A stretch of DNA of 8,216 nt from Amnimonas aquatica (GTDB lineage Bacteria; Pseudomonadota; Gammaproteobacteria; Pseudomonadales; Moraxellaceae), in NCBI RefSeq assembly GCF_002943415.1, contig NZ_PTQZ01000063.1, positions 1 to 8,216 of the forward strand. The letters are read 5' to 3'. Each line of letters opens with the position of its first letter. Positions within the stretch are counted from its first letter, which is position 1. A model generated the notes under the pieces. The model was not told the DNA's origin, searched no databases, and saw only the letters and a program-made list of their open reading frames with translations. Below are positions 6,075 to 8,216 of this stretch, one piece after another. A program made the position numbers and the translations under genes.

Positions 6075-7670
6075 ATGACTACGTACCGTTCCGCGCTTGA
6101 ACACGTCCGCGCCGTGAAGGCCAAGCTGGGTGGCACCTGGGGTGCCATTCACCCGGAAGACGCTGCCCGCATGATCGTGCAGAACCGCTTCCGCACCGGC
6201 CTCGACATCGCCAAGTACACCGCCGGCATCCTGCGCCGCGACATGGCCGCCTACGACGCCGACAACAGCAAGTACACCCAGTCGCTGGGCTGCTGGCACG
6301 GCTTCATCGCCCAGCAGAAGATGATCGCCAACAAGAAGTACTTCGGCACCACCGAACGCCGCTACATCTACCTGTCCGGCTGGATGGTCGCCGCCCTGCG
6401 CTCGGACTTCGGCCCGCTGCCCGACCAGTCCATGCACGAGAAGACCTCGGTGCCGGCCCTGATCGAAGAAATCTACACCTTCCTGCGCCAGGCTGACGCC
6501 CGCGAACTGAACGACCTGTTCCGCGCCCTGCAGAAGGCCGAAGACGCTGGCGACGCCGCCAAGGTCAAGGAAATCGAAGCCAAGATCGACGGCTTCGAAA
6601 CCCACGTGGTGCCCATCATCGCTGACATCGACGCCGGTTTCGGCAACGAAGAGGCCACCTACCTGCTGACCAAGAAGATGATCGAAGCTGGCGCCGCCGC
6701 CATCCAGATCGAAAACCAGGTCTCCGACGCCAAGCAGTGCGGTCACCAGGCCGGCAAGGTCACCGTGCCGCACGAAGACTTCCTGTCGAAGATCAACGCC
6801 GTGCGTCTGGCCTTCCTGGAACTCGGCATCGACGAAGGTGTCATCGTGGCCCGTACCGACTCGGAAGGTGCCGACCTGACCCAGAAGATCCCGGTCTCCA
6901 AGCAGAAGGGCGACATCGCCTCGCAGTACATCAGCTACCTGGACACCCAGGAAATCGACATCAGCGAAGCCGCTGACGACGAAATCCTGATCAAGCGCGA
7001 CGGCAAGCTGCACCGCCCGACCCGTCTGGCTTCCGGCCTGTACCAGTTCCGCGAAGGCACCCAGATCGACCGCGTCGTGCTGGACTGCGTGACCTCGCTG
7101 CAGAACGGTGCCGACATGCTGTGGATCGAAACGCCGACCCCGAACGTCGCCGAAATCGCCCACATGGTCAACCGTGTGAAGGAAGTCATCCCGAACGCCA
7201 AGCTGGTCTACAACAACAGCCCGTCGTTCAACTGGACCCTGAACTTCCGTCAGCAGGCCTACGACCGCTGGGTGAAGGAAGGCAAGGACGTGTCGGCCTA
7301 CGACCGCGCCAAGCTGATGGACGTCAAGTACGACGGCACCGAGCTGGCCAACGACGCCGACGAGAAGGTCCGCACCTTCCAGGCCGACGCGGCCCGCGAA
7401 GCCGGCGTGTTCCACCACCTGATCACGCTGCCGACCTACCACACCGCCGCGCTGTCGACGCACGAACTGGCCAAGGGCTACTTCGGCGAGCTGGGCATGC
7501 TGGCCTACGTGGCCGGTGTGCAGCGCAAGGAAATCCGTGAAGGCATCGCCTGCGTCAAGCACCAGGCCATGGCCGGCTCGGACATCGGCGACGACCACAA
7601 GGAAATCTTCTCCGGCGACAACGCCCTGAAGGCCGGTGGCACCGCCAACACCATGGGTCAGTTCGGCTGA
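6075..7670 (+). CDS. aceA: Isocitrate lyase (long, KQCGH type)
   Basis: Cleaves isocitrate to glyoxylate and succinate, the committing step of the glyoxylate shunt, needed for growth on acetate, fatty acids and alkanes; cytoplasmic. The product has 531 residues, the length of the Pseudomonas-type enzyme and about 100 more than E. coli AceA (434). The catalytic loop K-Q-C-G-H is at 220-224 with nucleophile Cys222; Gln replaces the Lys/Arg of the classic K-K-C-G-H signature, as in the Pseudomonas group. Also seen are the metal/substrate region A-D-I-D-A-G-F-G (183-190), W-I-E-T-P-T (350-355), N-N-S-P-S-F-N-W (380-387) and T-L-P-T-Y-H-T (451-457). AGGA at 6061-6064 stands 10 bases before the ATG. 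It ends in tandem stops (TGA TAA), and a terminator follows, so it is monocistronic. The gene uses GAA, GGT and CGT codons more freely than its neighbours, which suggests high expression. Regulation by the divergent LysR protein is likely but unproven. Confidence 0.98.
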   Translation: MTTYRSALEHVRAVKAKLGGTWGAIHPEDAARMIVQNRFRTGLDIAKYTAGILRRDMAAYDADNSKYTQSLGCWHGFIAQQKMIANKKYFGTTERRYIYLSGWMVAALRSDFGPLPDQSMHEKTSVPALIEEIYTFLRQADARELNDLFRALQKAEDAGDAAKVKEIEAKIDGFETHVVPIIADIDAGFGNEEATYLLTKKMIEAGAAAIQIENQVSDAKQCGHQAGKVTVPHEDFLSKINAVRLAFLELGIDEGVIVARTDSEGADLTQKIPVSKQKGDIASQYISYLDTQEIDISEAADDEILIKRDGKLHRPTRLASGLYQFREGTQIDRVVLDCVTSLQNGADMLWIETPTPNVAEIAHMVNRVKEVIPNAKLVYNNSPSFNWTLNFRQQAYDRWVKEGKDVSAYDRAKLMDVKYDGTELANDADEKVRTFQADAAREAGVFHHLITLPTYHTAALSTHELAKGYFGELGMLAYVAGVQRKEIREGIACVKHQAMAGSDIGDDHKEIFSGDNALKAGGTANTMGQFG

Positions 7671-7695
7671 TAAGCCGCCTGATTCCGGTGGAAAG

Positions 7696-7722
7696 AACCC
7701 GCGCGCAAGCGCGGGTTTTTTT
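7696..7722 (+). terminator. Rho-independent terminator of aceA
   Basis: AACCCGCGC (7696-7704) pairs perfectly with GCGCGGGTT (7709-7717) around a GCAA loop, followed by an uninterrupted T-run to 7722. It lies 26 bases after the aceA stop codon. The rest of the gap to 7803 is GC-rich and shows no gene. Confidence 0.92.
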
Positions 7723-7803
7723 ATGCCTGTCTTTCCGGAAAACCAGGCCCACGCGCCCCGCCCACCCCCGGCCCGGCCCCGGTCACCCGGAACCGGCGGC
7801 GCC

Positions 7804-8216
7804 TCAGCGGAACACCGGCTTGCGCTTCTCGCGGAAAGCGGCCAGCGCTTCGCGCGCCTCGGGCTGCGTCAGGCGGTGAATGAACTCCCTGCCCTCGGTC
7901 ACCAGCGCCGTGCGCACGGCCTCGCGGCCGTTGTCCTTGATCAGCGCCTTGGCGGCGATCACGGCAGCCGGCGGCAAGGCCGCCAGGCGACGCACCAGCG
8001 CCAGCGTCTCCGTTTCCAGGGCGGCCTCGTCGTCGCAGACGGCATTCACCAGGCCGGTCTGCAGCGCTTCGTCGGCGGCGATGGGCGAGCCCAGCAGCAG
8101 CCAGGACATGGCCCTCGCCTGACCGACCAGCTGCGGCACCAGCAGGCTGGAGCCGCCCTCGGGGCACAGGCCGAGCGCCACGAATGGCATCTGGAAGCGC
8201 GTGCCGCGCGTGCAGT
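7804..8216 (-). CDS. Enoyl-CoA hydratase/isomerase family protein, C-terminal part (runs off the window)
   Basis: Crotonase-fold enzyme acting on enoyl-CoA thioesters in beta-oxidation. The last 136 residues are visible and the frame stays open to the right edge, so the N-terminal half, with the first oxyanion-hole region, is outside the window; the internal ATG at 8190 is not the real start. The visible part reads R-F-x-M-P-F-V-A-L-G-L-C-P-E-G-G-S-S, then L-V-G-Q-A-R-A-M-S-W-L-L-L-G and A-x-x-A-L-Q-T-G-L-V-N-A-V. The Glu in G-L-C-P-E-G-G-S-S sits where delta3,delta2-enoyl-CoA isomerases of the ECI2/PECI type carry their catalytic Glu. An isomerase, or a PaaG/PaaB-like hydratase, is therefore as likely as a plain hydratase. 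It converges on aceA and would serve degradation of fatty acids, including those from alkane oxidation. Confidence 0.9.
   Translation of the reverse strand, partial: CTRGTRFQMPFVALGLCPEGGSSLLVPQLVGQARAMSWLLLGSPIAADEALQTGLVNAVCDDEAALETETLALVRRLAALPPAAVIAAKALIKDNGREAVRTALVTEGREFIHRLTQPEAREALAAFREKRKPVFR

Noticed and set aside
6045..7598. A 517-residue open frame on the minus strand opposite aceA
   Set aside because: It is a shadow of strong codon bias in aceA: Val/Gly/Asp/Leu-rich, no known domain. Its length reflects avoidance of codons that give antisense stops, not coding.
7804..8190. A short complete gene starting at the ATG at 8190
   Set aside because: The frame continues upstream to the window edge with family-typical residues (R-F-Q before M-P-F), so the ATG is internal to a longer crotonase-fold gene.

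Overview
The window is GC-rich and densely coded, with six protein-coding genes and short AT-richer gaps. It reads as ordinary chromosome from an alkane-degrading proteobacterium. The long (531-residue) isocitrate lyase with a KQCGH active site, together with malate synthase G, resembles the Pseudomonas/Acinetobacter-type gammaproteobacterial enzymes. An alkane-degrading gammaproteobacterium, for example of the Nevskiales/Solimonas-Hydrocarboniphaga kind, is my best guess; this is inference from gene content, not from a marker gene. No transposase, integrase, phage gene, tRNA, rRNA or CRISPR array was seen.

Layout: (1) 91-1488 (+) encodes an AlkB alkane 1-monooxygenase fused to a C-terminal rubredoxin. 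(2) A bidirectional terminator at 1521-1550 separates it from a convergent DyP-type peroxidase, 1598-2503 (-). (3) The gap 2504-2647 holds the peroxidase promoter region, a strong terminator, and a second long hairpin just after the stop codon of malate synthase G. (4) 2648-4816 (-) is glcB, malate synthase G. (5) 4920-5930 (-) is a LysR-type regulator. (6) A 144-bp AT-rich divergent promoter region, 5931-6074, leads into (7) aceA, isocitrate lyase, 6075-7670 (+), followed by a terminator at 7696-7722. (8) 7804-8216 (-) is the C-terminal part of an enoyl-CoA hydratase/isomerase that runs off the right edge.

The genes make one metabolic story. AlkB-rubredoxin hydroxylates n-alkanes to 1-alkanols; these are oxidised to fatty acids by enzymes not in the window and degraded by beta-oxidation, where the partial hydratase/isomerase would act. 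The resulting acetyl-CoA can only support growth through the glyoxylate shunt, whose two enzymes (AceA and GlcB) flank the LysR gene. The regulator is therefore a good candidate for controlling the shunt. The DyP peroxidase may deal with peroxide or have a heme-related role; its link to alkane use is only positional.

Nothing here is a clearly new system. The points most worth a second look are the AlkB-rubredoxin fusion with an unusual extra cysteine in the rubredoxin, a small residue at the position that limits alkane chain length, the LysR/aceA/glcB arrangement with a palindromic element between lysR and aceA, and the two-hairpin 3' region of glcB.
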